DNA from: an uncultured Lachnospiraceae bacterium
GTDB lineage: Bacteria > Bacillota > Clostridia > Lachnospirales > Lachnospiraceae
DNA length: 18,423 nucleotides
Assembly (NCBI GenBank): GCA_902783295.1
Contig: CACZQT010000368.1
Span: 1 to 18,423 of the forward strand
Direction: 5' to 3'
Positions 1 through 5,749 of this stretch are shown here, piece by piece. How positions within the stretch are numbered: position 1 is the stretch's first letter; the number at the start of each line of letters is the position of its first letter. A program made the translations under genes and the position numbers. The notes under the pieces are model-generated. The model worked only from the letters and a program-made list of their open reading frames with translations, was not told the DNA's origin and ran no database searches.

Positions 1-2
1 AG

Positions 3-401
3 AAGAACCTGAAGCCTGGGCGCTATTATAAGTATTTTATTCTGGCGACGGCCAAGAAGGGGTCGGAACGGAGAGTGATTGCCACCTCCACCATGGTTCA
101 CGCAATTACCAACGGCGGGACGACCTGCAACTACAAGGCTGTAAAGCTAACGGCTTACAGGAATAAAGTTGTTACATTGAAAAAGAACCAGCTGATTCAC
201 CTGAAGGCGAAGGGGGTACCCGCCAGCAGCAAAAGAAAGGTAAAGTCTCATCGTGCCCTTCGGTTTGAGAGCACCAACAACTCGGTTGCCGTGGTGGGAG
301 CAAAAACCGGCCGTCTGCGGGCTAAAAAGCAGGGACGCTGCTATGTGTACGTCTACGCCCAGAACGGTCAGTTCCAGAGAATCCGGGTGATCGTAAAGTA
401 A
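3..401 (+). CDS. C-terminal part of a surface/secreted protein with an Ig-like (BIG2-type) domain; 5' end outside window
   Basis: The reading frame is open from the left edge (first full codon at base 3) to TAA at 399-401, giving 132 residues, so this is the tail of a larger gene. The first 35 or so residues, with the stretch LKPGRYYKYFILA, resemble the closing strands of a fibronectin type III-like beta-sandwich. The remainder, from about VKLTAYRNKVVTL to the end, has the layout of a bacterial Ig-like domain: 'ESTNNSVAVV' followed by 'GRLRAKKQGRCYVYVYAQNG' is the usual core of that fold. The protein is very basic. Such domains usually sit at the C-terminus of secreted or wall-attached clostridial enzymes, and the catalytic part would lie upstream of the window. 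There is no LPXTG motif or terminal membrane segment. A GTG at 75 is a possible internal start but has no convincing ribosome binding site. Family assignment is by pattern only. Confidence 0.7.
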   Translation, partial: KNLKPGRYYKYFILATAKKGSERRVIATSTMVHAITNGGTTCNYKAVKLTAYRNKVVTLKKNQLIHLKAKGVPASSKRKVKSHRALRFESTNNSVAVVGAKTGRLRAKKQGRCYVYVYAQNGQFQRIRVIVK

Positions 402-414
402 GACGGGAATACAT

Positions 415-471
415 GCAGAATAAGAAAACGGGTGAGCCGGAAATCCTGACTCACCCGTTTTCTTATTCTGC
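415..471. terminator. Long bidirectional hairpin terminator between convergent genes
   Basis: Bases 415-436 and 450-471 form a perfect 22-bp inverted repeat with a 13-nt loop (437-449). The GC core CGGGTGAG is flanked by AAGAAAA on one side and TTTTCTT on the other, so each strand reads a GC stem followed by a T-rich run. It lies 13 nt after the stop of the left gene and 18 nt after the stop of the convergent minus-strand gene, and it should end both transcripts. Confidence 0.85.
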
Positions 472-489
472 TCTTTATGAAACTGCTCT

Positions 490-1179
490 TTAGTTGCCCA
501 GCAGAGCCTTCAGACTGTCGCTCAGCAGAGTGCCCGCCGCTTCCGCGATATCGGCATCCTGCTGCTCCTCTTCGGTCAGCTCGGTGCCTTCCGCAGGCAG
601 CTGCTGCTCGCTGAACAGGGCGGTAAGACCCTTCTGAAGCAGAGGCTTCATGTTCTTGGAATCCAGACCCTTCAGAACCGCGGCTGGATCCTTCCCGTCG
701 ATGATCTTGGTGATGATCGCCCGGATGGCGTCCGTCTTCACAAAGGATTTTACGCTCTCGGCAATGGATTCGCCTTTAGCTGCGCTGGCGGCCCATTCCA
801 GAACCTTCTTGACGATGGTCTCGTTCTTCAGGGCGTTCAGGACTTCTCCCATATTTACCTTTTCCAGACCCAGCATGTTCAGTACTTCCGAATCCTTCAG
901 AAGACCGACGGCTGCTCCCAGGTTCAGCTTGGAAACATCCAGGTTCTTTACATATTCACTGGTACGGGCCTTCTGGACCAGGCTGTCGATATCCAGCTTG
1001 CGGACGTCGAAGGAATCCAGGCTGAGGGACTGCAGCTTGTCGCTGTTCAGAAGATCAGTCACACTGGAGAGATCCAGGCTGAAGCCGGAATTCTGTGTGG
1101 TTCCGGTTTCTGCCGCACGAACAGTCAGGGAGCTGAATGCCATAACGCCGGCCAAAAGTAATACTGCAAATTTCTTCAT
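490..1179 (-). CDS. Secreted protein of unknown function with about four helical repeats
   Basis: I do not recognise the family. The 229-residue protein starts with a clear signal peptide (MKKFAVLLLAGVMAFSSL, predicted cleavage after VRA near residue 22) and has no lipobox cysteine, later membrane span or sorting motif, so it is probably exported and released. The start at 1179 is chosen because GGAGG lies 8 nt upstream; the frame stays open 16 codons further upstream but without a better site. The mature part is rich in Leu, Lys, Asp and Ser and shows about four degenerate units of 23-26 residues, each close to 'LD-x3-L-x8-V-x2-L-x2-KLN', followed by a helical C-terminal half and an acidic linker (TELTEEEQQDADIAEAAG). 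It is a single-gene unit with its own promoter (1266-1294) and a shared terminator. An unstructured or coiled helical protein acting at the surface is an inference only. Confidence 0.8.
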   Translation of the reverse strand: MKKFAVLLLAGVMAFSSLTVRAAETGTTQNSGFSLDLSSVTDLLNSDKLQSLSLDSFDVRKLDIDSLVQKARTSEYVKNLDVSKLNLGAAVGLLKDSEVLNMLGLEKVNMGEVLNALKNETIVKKVLEWAASAAKGESIAESVKSFVKTDAIRAIITKIIDGKDPAAVLKGLDSKNMKPLLQKGLTALFSEQQLPAEGTELTEEEQQDADIAEAAGTLLSDSLKALLGN

Positions 1180-1214
1180 TGTATTTGCCTCCTTCATAAT
1201 CTTTAACATGACAG

Positions 1215-1249
1215 GCAGGGAAGGCACTGTTCGGAAAACAGTTCCCTGC
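1215..1249 (-). promoter_or_regulatory. Stem-loop in the 5' leader of the secreted-protein gene
   Basis: GCAGGGA (1215-1221) pairs with TCCCTGC (1243-1249), and inside it CTGTT (1227-1231) pairs with AACAG (1237-1241) around a 5-nt loop. The two stems are separated by a lopsided internal bulge. It lies in the roughly 80-nt leader expected from the promoter at 1266-1294 and ends about 35 nt before the start codon. There is no T-run, so it is not a terminator. A role in mRNA stability or control is possible but unproven. Confidence 0.4.
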
Positions 1250-1265
1250 GGACATGCTTCTTATC

Positions 1266-1294
1266 ATTATAATCGAAAAATGACCGGGTGGCAA
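1266..1294 (-). promoter_or_regulatory. Sigma-A-type promoter of the secreted-protein gene
   Basis: Read on the minus strand: -35 TTGCCA (1289-1294), a 17-nt spacer, and -10 TATAAT (1266-1271). Transcription should start near 1259, about 80 nt before the start codon at 1179. Confidence 0.7.
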
Positions 1295-1358
1295 GTGAAA
1301 AATCTAAGAAATCTGTCTTTCAGGTTTTTAATGAGGTGGAAAGACTTGGAAAATGTCT

Positions 1359-1386
1359 CTGAAAACCAGTCTGAAAATCTTTTCAG
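1359..1386. repeat. Three CTGAAAA boxes upstream of the tRNA promoter
   Basis: CTGAAAA occurs at 1359-1365 and 1371-1377, and its complement TTTTCAG at 1380-1386. The last two form a 7-bp inverted repeat with a 2-nt centre, ending 8 nt before the -35 element of the tRNA promoter. It could act as an A/T-rich upstream activating element or as a regulator site. The region between the two divergent promoters (1295-1393) holds nothing else that I can identify. Confidence 0.35.
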
Positions 1387-1393
1387 AAACCGC

Positions 1394-1422
1394 TTGACAT
1401 TTTGCCGTTCGGTCTGTATAAT
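1394..1422 (+). promoter_or_regulatory. Perfect consensus promoter of the tRNA unit
   Basis: TTGACA (1394-1399), a spacer of exactly 17 nt, and TATAAT (1417-1422) match the vegetative sigma factor consensus at all 12 positions. The start site would be near 1429, about 20 nt before the first tRNA, as expected for a strongly expressed stable RNA unit. Confidence 0.9.
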
Positions 1423-1448
1423 TCAGTATGTTGTCGGTCAGACAGCAA

Positions 1449-1521
1449 GGGATCTTAGCTCAGCTGGGAGAGCATTTGCCTTACAAGCAAAGGGTCACAG
1501 GTTCGAGCCCTGTAGGTCCCA
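1449..1521 (+). tRNA. tRNA-Val (anticodon UAC)
   Basis: The cloverleaf can be drawn by hand. The acceptor stem GGGATCT pairs with AGGTCCC (one G-U pair), the D arm contains GCTCAGCTGGGAGAGC, the anticodon stem TTTGC/GCAAA encloses loop CTTACAA with anticodon TAC, and the T arm is ACAGG-TTCGAGC-CCTGT. The discriminator is A at 1521. The 3' CCA is not encoded and must be added after transcription. It is 73 nt long and the first gene of a two-tRNA unit. Confidence 0.95.
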
Positions 1522-1525
1522 CTTT

Positions 1526-1599
1526 GGCGGAGTAGCTCAGTTGGCGAGAGCACACGGTTCATACCCGTGGTGTCAGGAGTTCAAATCTCTCCTCCGCTA
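1526..1599 (+). tRNA. tRNA-Met (anticodon CAU, elongator type)
   Basis: The acceptor stem GGCGGAG pairs with CTCCGCT (a G-U pair at the end), the D arm contains AGCTCAGTTGGCGAGAGC, the anticodon stem CACGG/CCGTG encloses TTCATAC with anticodon CAT, and the T loop is TTCAAAT. The discriminator is A at 1599, with no encoded CCA. The overall sequence matches the elongator methionine type rather than the initiator (no run of three G-C pairs in the anticodon stem) or the lysidine-modified Ile type. It lies 4 nt after tRNA-Val in the same transcript. Confidence 0.92.
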
Positions 1600-1606
1600 C
1601 GCATTC

Positions 1607-1639
1607 AAGGGGATCGGAAAACGATCCCCTTTCTTTTTT
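1607..1639 (+). terminator. Intrinsic terminator after the tRNAs, directly before pheA
   Basis: AAGGGGATCG (1607-1616) and CGATCCCCTT (1622-1631) form a 10-bp stem with loop GAAAA, followed by TCTTTTTT (1632-1639). It starts 8 nt after tRNA-Met. The pheA ribosome binding site begins only 5 nt downstream of the T-run, so the hairpin also lies in what must be the pheA leader. Confidence 0.9.
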
Positions 1640-1656
1640 CCCCGGAGGACAGATGC

Positions 1657-2613
1657 ATGGAAAACCGGATCGAAGAGCTGGAACGCCAGATACAGGAATC
1701 CATAGAAGAACGGGCAAGGCTGATCTGTGAAGCTGCCTCCCGGGATCCGGAAACAGGCGGTATTCCTGATGGCTTTCTTCCGGTGGACTGTCTGGAAACA
1801 CAAGATGCCAGGATTGTTTATCAGGGAGTAGAAGGTGCCTACAGCCATCAGGCGCTCCGGAAATATTTCGGCAAAGAGGCGCAGGCTTTTTCCGTACACA
1901 GCTTTGAAGCCGCTGCGTCTGCCGTGGAATCCGGTCTGGCGGATTTTGGTGTGCTTCCTGTTGAAAATACAACAGGCGGCTCCGTAGGAGATGTTCTGGA
2001 TCTGCAGGTGAAGTACGGAATCAAGACGGTTGCGGAGCTCGACATTCCTATCCGGCACGTTCTTCTGGGGCTTCCGGAAGCTGAGCTTTCCGGAATCAGA
2101 ACCGTGTATTCCCATCCGCAGGGACTGCTGCAGTGCAGTGAATTTCTCGAAGGGCATCCTGACTGGAACCGCGTTCCGTTCAGCAACACGGCTGCCAGTG
2201 CCAAGAAGCTGGTGGCAGACGGACTGGCGGACCAGGCGGCCATTGCCAGCGAACTGTGCGGGGAACTTTATGGCCTGAAAATCCTGGCAGAGGGCATTGC
2301 CAATGATCCGGGCAATACCACCCGGTTCCATATTGTGACCAGGAAGCATGTTTTTCTGCGGCAGGCTGGTAAAATCCGGATCTGCTTCGAGTGCCGGCAT
2401 GAAACCGGTGTCCTTTACAAGCTGCTTTCCCATATCACTCTGCAGGGACTGAACATGACGAAGATCGAATCCCGGCCGCTGCCCGGAAGGAATTTTGAAT
2501 ATCGCTTTTTCATCGAACTGGAAGGCAGCCTGCTGGATCCGAACGTAAAATACGCCCTTTCCGGGATTCGCCGGGAAGCCAGCCGCTTTTTCCTGCTGGG
2601 TAATTATGTATAA
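1657..2613 (+). CDS. pheA: Prephenate dehydratase with ACT domain and a shortened N-terminal remnant
   Basis: The cytosolic enzyme converts prephenate to phenylpyruvate in phenylalanine synthesis. The start at 1657 follows GGAGG (1644-1648) by 8 nt; the upstream part of the open frame runs through tRNA-Met and is not coding. The dehydratase domain begins near residue 51 (RIVYQGVEGAYS), has the family's 'PVENTTGGSVGDV' stretch, and carries the catalytic TRF motif at residues 222-224. The ACT domain, which senses phenylalanine, spans about 235-318 and has the conserved GVLY (251-254) and ESRP (271-274). The first 50 residues hold one charged helix resembling helix 1 of an AroQ chorismate mutase (EERARL), but the rest of that domain is missing, so this appears to be a monofunctional enzyme. 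At 318 residues it is shorter than the usual fused clostridial P-protein. No promoter is visible between the tRNA terminator and the gene, so expression may depend on read-through. Confidence 0.93.
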   Translation: MENRIEELERQIQESIEERARLICEAASRDPETGGIPDGFLPVDCLETQDARIVYQGVEGAYSHQALRKYFGKEAQAFSVHSFEAAASAVESGLADFGVLPVENTTGGSVGDVLDLQVKYGIKTVAELDIPIRHVLLGLPEAELSGIRTVYSHPQGLLQCSEFLEGHPDWNRVPFSNTAASAKKLVADGLADQAAIASELCGELYGLKILAEGIANDPGNTTRFHIVTRKHVFLRQAGKIRICFECRHETGVLYKLLSHITLQGLNMTKIESRPLPGRNFEYRFFIELEGSLLDPNVKYALSGIRREASRFFLLGNYV

Positions 2614-2654
2614 AAAGGTGCGCCTGCACATTCTGTGCGCAGTTCCTGTGCCAT

Positions 2655-2687
2655 AAGAAAACGGGTGGAGGATTATTCCTCCACCCG
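2655..2687 (-). terminator. rqcH terminator with the stop codon in its loop
   Basis: On the minus strand CGGGTGGAGGA (2677-2687) pairs over 11 bp with TCCTCCACCCG (2662-2672) around a four-base ATAA loop, followed by TTTTCTT. The upstream arm is the end of the rqcH coding sequence and the loop holds its TAA stop codon. The plus strand has no T-run after the stem, so it should act only on rqcH. Confidence 0.85.
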
Positions 2688-4424
2688 CTTCAGCTTCCGG
2701 GCCAGAGCCGGTTCTGCCATCAGGGAATAGTTTGTGTGATAGATTACATAGCCGGGCTTTGTTCCGGCCGGCTTTTTCACATGCTTTCGCTGGATATAAT
2801 CCACCTCCACCTTGTCTGCTTGTTTCTCGCTGGAATACAGAGCCGCCAGGGCTCCGGCTTCTTCGAAAGCGCGGTCAGGAAGTTCTTTTCCTTCGGTTTT
2901 TACCACCACATGGGATCCCGGGATCCCTTTCGCGTGGAACCACCAGTCTCCGCCGTTGGCGAACTGAAATGTGAGTTCTTCATTCTGAAGGTTGTTTTTC
3001 CCGACATAAATATGGAAGCCGTCTGAAGAAACATAATGAAAAGGCCGGCTGACGATTTTTTCCTTCTTCTTACCGGGAAGCTGCCGCCTGCGGATATAAC
3101 CGGCTTCCTGCATTTCCGCTTTGATCTGCGCCAGGTCGTTTTCATCCTGGGCGATCTCCAGGGCTACCTGCAGGGAACGCAGATGCTCGATTTCCGCTTC
3201 GGTTTCTTCCAGAAGGGTCCGGAGAGCTTCTTCCGTACGCTTCAGCTTATTATAGCGTTCATAATACCGTACGGCGTTTTCCTGCAGCGTTAGCTGCGGA
3301 TCCAGAGGGATAGTGATTTCCTTCCCGCCGTCGTAATAATTTTCCGCTGTCATGGAGGATGCCCCCTGCTCTACGTTGTAGCCGTATGCCTGGATCAGTT
3401 CGCCCCAGATGCGGTATTTTTCCCGCTTTTCCGTATCTGTTCTCTGCCTGCACTGGAGATCGTATTTTTTCATGTCCCGCTCCAGAACCGTCTGTACGAC
3501 GTGGCGCAGATCGGCGGATTTCTGGCGTACCCTGGTGACACGGTCTTTTTCGGCGTAGTAAATCTCCAGGGCTTCGCTGACATCCTGCATGTGCCGGGTT
3601 TCGCAGTTCCCGAAGATGGTCAGCGGAAAAGCGGCAAATTCCACCGGTTCTCCCTGCTGGTAGAAGACGCAGGGATCAAAACGGCCGGTGCTGATATCCT
3701 CCCGCAGAAGAGAGAAGGTGTGGAAGAGATGCAGCTTTTCATGCAGTTCCAGGGCCTGCATGGGACGGTCACCTTCCAGTCCTGCCCTGGCTGCCAGTTC
3801 CTGGCCGAACAGAACGCTGATGCCTGTCAGCCGGGAGGAGAGCGCCCTGGCAATATTCATGGGCTGGCTGCAGACCTGATCCAGAAAAACCTCTTCAGAA
3901 ATTTCTGTGGGATCCAGTTTATGCGTAGTGTCTGCGACAAAATAGGGACGTCCCGGCAGCACTTCGCGTACCGAGCTGACGCTGGAGGGGACATGCTTGA
4001 CAGCATCAATAATGGTGCCGGCATCATCTGTGAAGATCAGGTTGGAGTATTTTCCCATCAGCTCCAGAATCAGAAATTTACGCTTCAGATCACCCATCTC
4101 ATCCAGGTGTTCGATTTCGAACCGCAGGATCCGCTCCAGCCCCGGCTGCGTGACAGACAGAAGCCGCCCGTTTCCGATATGCTTCCGGAGCAGCATGCAG
4201 AAGTTCGGAGCTGCGGCCGGGCTCGGCTTGTTCTTCTCCGTAAAATAGGCCAGGGGAAGGCTGGCGCTGGCAGAGAGATACAGCCTGACCGTTTCTTTCC
4301 GGGTCTTAAATGTCAGAAGCAGGGCATCCGCTTCCGGCTGGGCAATGCGGCTGATACGTCCGCCGGACAGCCGTTCCTGTATATCATGAGCCAGGTTCGC
4401 AACAGTAATACCATCCAGAGCCAT
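2673..4424 (-). CDS. rqcH: RqcH / NFACT-family ribosome quality control protein (fibronectin-binding-like, FbpA)
   Basis: This is a bacterial Rqc2/NEMF homologue. It binds stalled 50S subunits carrying peptidyl-tRNA and directs alanine tailing of the stuck chain for degradation; older annotations call it a fibronectin-binding protein. The start at 4424 follows GGGAGGAG by 7 nt and gives 583 residues, the normal size. NFACT-N covers roughly residues 1-200 (MALDGITVANL at the start, PNFCMLLRKHIG at 73-84), followed by helix-hairpin-helix and long coiled-coil segments. The C-terminal NFACT-R domain contains GKNNLQNEELTFQFA and WWFHAKGIPGSHVVV. Residues 97-98 are Glu-Arg, where, as I recall, the B. 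subtilis protein has the functionally important Asp97-Arg98. It is transcribed alone, divergent from yicC. Confidence 0.93.
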   Translation of the reverse strand: MALDGITVANLAHDIQERLSGGRISRIAQPEADALLLTFKTRKETVRLYLSASASLPLAYFTEKNKPSPAAAPNFCMLLRKHIGNGRLLSVTQPGLERILRFEIEHLDEMGDLKRKFLILELMGKYSNLIFTDDAGTIIDAVKHVPSSVSSVREVLPGRPYFVADTTHKLDPTEISEEVFLDQVCSQPMNIARALSSRLTGISVLFGQELAARAGLEGDRPMQALELHEKLHLFHTFSLLREDISTGRFDPCVFYQQGEPVEFAAFPLTIFGNCETRHMQDVSEALEIYYAEKDRVTRVRQKSADLRHVVQTVLERDMKKYDLQCRQRTDTEKREKYRIWGELIQAYGYNVEQGASSMTAENYYDGGKEITIPLDPQLTLQENAVRYYERYNKLKRTEEALRTLLEETEAEIEHLRSLQVALEIAQDENDLAQIKAEMQEAGYIRRRQLPGKKKEKIVSRPFHYVSSDGFHIYVGKNNLQNEELTFQFANGGDWWFHAKGIPGSHVVVKTEGKELPDRAFEEAGALAALYSSEKQADKVEVDYIQRKHVKKPAGTKPGYVIYHTNYSLMAEPALARKLKRVEE

Positions 4425-4460
4425 AGTACTTCTCCTCCCTAGATTCCTTCCACTCATTTC

Positions 4461-4510
4461 TTGACGAAATGTTCTGCACGGATTATAATGAAATTTGATT
4501 ATTTCGTCAA
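4461..4510. promoter_or_regulatory. Exactly symmetric divergent promoter for rqcH (-) and yicC (+)
   Basis: On the plus strand TTGACG (4461-4466), 17 nt and TATAAT (4484-4489) point to yicC. On the minus strand TTGACG (4505-4510), 17 nt and TATAAT (4482-4487) point to rqcH. The two -10 elements overlap in the palindrome ATTATAAT (4482-4489), and the outer arms TTGACGAAAT / ATTTCGTCAA are a perfect inverted repeat about the same centre, between 4485 and 4486. Expected starts are near 4496 (+) and 4475 (-). The two polymerases could not bind at once. Confidence 0.85.
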
Positions 4511-4531
4511 CTGCAGCGGGAGGGCAGGAAG

Positions 4532-5416
4532 ATGGTCAGAAGTATGACAGGATTTGGCCGCGCAGAAGCAGCCAATGAGCAGCGCAGGATCGTCGTGGAG
4601 ATCAAATCGGTCAACCACCGGTACTTGGATTTGAGCATGAAAATGCCCAAAAGGTTCAACCTGTTTGAAAGCCGGATCCGTTCCCTGATCAAGCAATACG
4701 CTTCCAGGGGAAAGGTCGATCTCTATGTCAGCACAGAGGAATTCGCGGACGACGCAGCAAAGCTCCATTACCATGCCGCACTGGCGGAGGAATATACCAC
4801 ATATGTACGGCAGATCAGCGAGACCTGCGGCCTCCCCTTCGACCTGACGGCATCCAGACTGGCTTCCATGCCGGATGTATTTACCATGGAACATCCGGAT
4901 GAAGATGAAGAGGCTTCCTGGCCGCTGCTGGAAGAAGCACTGCACAGCGCCTGCACGGCCTTTGCCGAACAGCGCCTGAGGGAGGGCGGCATGCTGGCAG
5001 AGGACATTCTTGGGAAGCTTTCGGGCATGGAGGAGAAGGTGGCTTTTATTGAAGCCCGTTCTCCGGAAACCGTAGCCGAGTATGAGGAAAAACTGGCGGC
5101 CAGAATCCGGGAACTTCTGGAGAATACTTCTGTAGATGAATCAAGACTGATGACAGAAGTGGCCATCTTCGCGGATAAAGTCTGCGTAGATGAAGAGATG
5201 GTGCGCCTGCGCAGCCATATCCGCGCTGTCAGGGAAGCCCTGACCAGCAAAACAGGGGAAGGTGTCGGCCGGCGCCTGGATTTCCTGGCGCAGGAAATGA
5301 ACCGGGAAGCCAATACCACTCTTTCCAAATGCAGTCATCTGGAAGTTTCAGCCGCTGCCATCGATCTGAAAACAGAGATCGAAAAGATCCGGGAGCAGGT
5401 GCAGAACCTTGAGTAA
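4532..5416 (+). CDS. yicC: YicC-family endoribonuclease
   Basis: The 294-residue protein has the YicC N-terminal domain (MVRSMTGFGRA at the start, VEIKSVNHRYLDLS at about 22-35) and the C-terminal DUF1732 domain (RLDFLAQEMNREANT, ending EIEKIREQVQNLE). E. coli YicC is reported as an endoribonuclease; B. subtilis calls the homologue YloC. The start at 4532 follows GGGAGGG by 7 nt and lies about 36 nt downstream of the predicted transcription start. It heads the conserved yicC-remA-gmk-rpoZ block and overlaps remA by 8 nt. In the usual family motif near the C-terminus ('NTIGSK...') this copy reads NTTLSKCSHLEVSAAA, a moderate divergence. It shares its promoter region with rqcH, so RNA decay and ribosome rescue genes are controlled from the same spot. 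Confidence 0.93.
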   Translation: MVRSMTGFGRAEAANEQRRIVVEIKSVNHRYLDLSMKMPKRFNLFESRIRSLIKQYASRGKVDLYVSTEEFADDAAKLHYHAALAEEYTTYVRQISETCGLPFDLTASRLASMPDVFTMEHPDEDEEASWPLLEEALHSACTAFAEQRLREGGMLAEDILGKLSGMEEKVAFIEARSPETVAEYEEKLAARIRELLENTSVDESRLMTEVAIFADKVCVDEEMVRLRSHIRAVREALTSKTGEGVGRRLDFLAQEMNREANTTLSKCSHLEVSAAAIDLKTEIEKIREQVQNLE

Positions 5417-5654
5417 GCTGATTAATATCGGATTCGGAAACATGGTGAATGCGGACCGGATTGTCGCAGTAGTGAGTCCGGATTCTGCGCCGGTCAAGAG
5501 ACTTGTCCAGAATGCCAGGGATGCCGGGCAGGCAGTGGATGCCACCCAGGGAAGAAAAACCAAGGGCGTCATTATTACGGATACGGAGAGAATTGTTCTG
5601 AGTGCTCTTCTGCCCGAAACCATTGCGGTCCGCTGCCGGGAATCCGGTTCTTAA
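5409..5654 (+). CDS. remA: RemA-like regulator (DUF370)
   Basis: An 81-residue protein of the RemA/DUF370 family, which in Bacillus forms ring-like oligomers that bind DNA and activate matrix and osmoprotection genes. The characteristic start KLINIGFGNMVNADRIVAVV and the stretch SPDSAPVKRLVQ are present, as is DATQGRKTKGVIITD. The start codon is TTG at 5409, inside the last codons of yicC, giving an 8-nt overlap and implying translational coupling; there is no in-frame ATG before residue 12, which is too far in. Position between yicC and gmk is the standard Firmicute arrangement. DNA binding here is inferred from the family. Confidence 0.9.
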   Translation: MSKLINIGFGNMVNADRIVAVVSPDSAPVKRLVQNARDAGQAVDATQGRKTKGVIITDTERIVLSALLPETIAVRCRESGS

Positions 5655-5671
5655 TAATCCGGAATTTTTTT
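5643..5671 (+). terminator. Weak terminator-like hairpin after remA
   Basis: TCCGG (5643-5647) and CCGGA (5659-5663) can pair around an 11-nt loop that contains the remA stop codon, followed by A and a run of seven T (5665-5671). The 5-bp stem is weak, so it may reduce rather than stop transcription into gmk. Confidence 0.35.
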
Positions 5672-5687
5672 AAAGTGCAAAACACGG

Positions 5688-5724
5688 AACACGTCACCTT
5701 TGAGACCTTGAGTCATGATGTGTT
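5688..5724 (+). promoter_or_regulatory. Stem-loop in the gmk leader
   Basis: AACACGTCA (5688-5696) and TGATGTGTT (5716-5724) form a 9-bp stem with one G-U pair and a 19-nt loop. The loop holds a short repeat, TTGAGACCTTGAG. It ends 16 nt before the gmk ribosome binding site. The 95-nt gap between remA and gmk is unusual in an otherwise tightly packed run, which is why I list it. No known riboswitch class is recognised. Confidence 0.3.
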
Positions 5725-5749
5725 GCTGCATATCGGAAAAGGAGAGATG

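Noticed and set aside
1526..1599. Alternative reading of the CAU tRNA as tRNA-Ile2 (lysidine) or initiator tRNA
   Set aside because: Acceptor and anticodon stems match the elongator Met type. The initiator's three G-C pairs and the Ile2 acceptor pattern are absent.
650..1705. 351-codon plus-strand frame across the secreted-protein gene and both tRNAs
   Set aside because: It runs antisense to a gene with a signal peptide and SD sequence and then through two tRNA genes and a terminator; no domain is recognisable.
2617..2637. Small TGCGC/GCGCA hairpin after pheA as a pheA terminator
   Set aside because: The stem is five base pairs and no T-run follows, so there is too little to call it.
3501..4442. 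313-codon plus-strand frame inside rqcH
   Set aside because: Antisense shadow of a well-supported gene, with no start signal and no recognisable motif.
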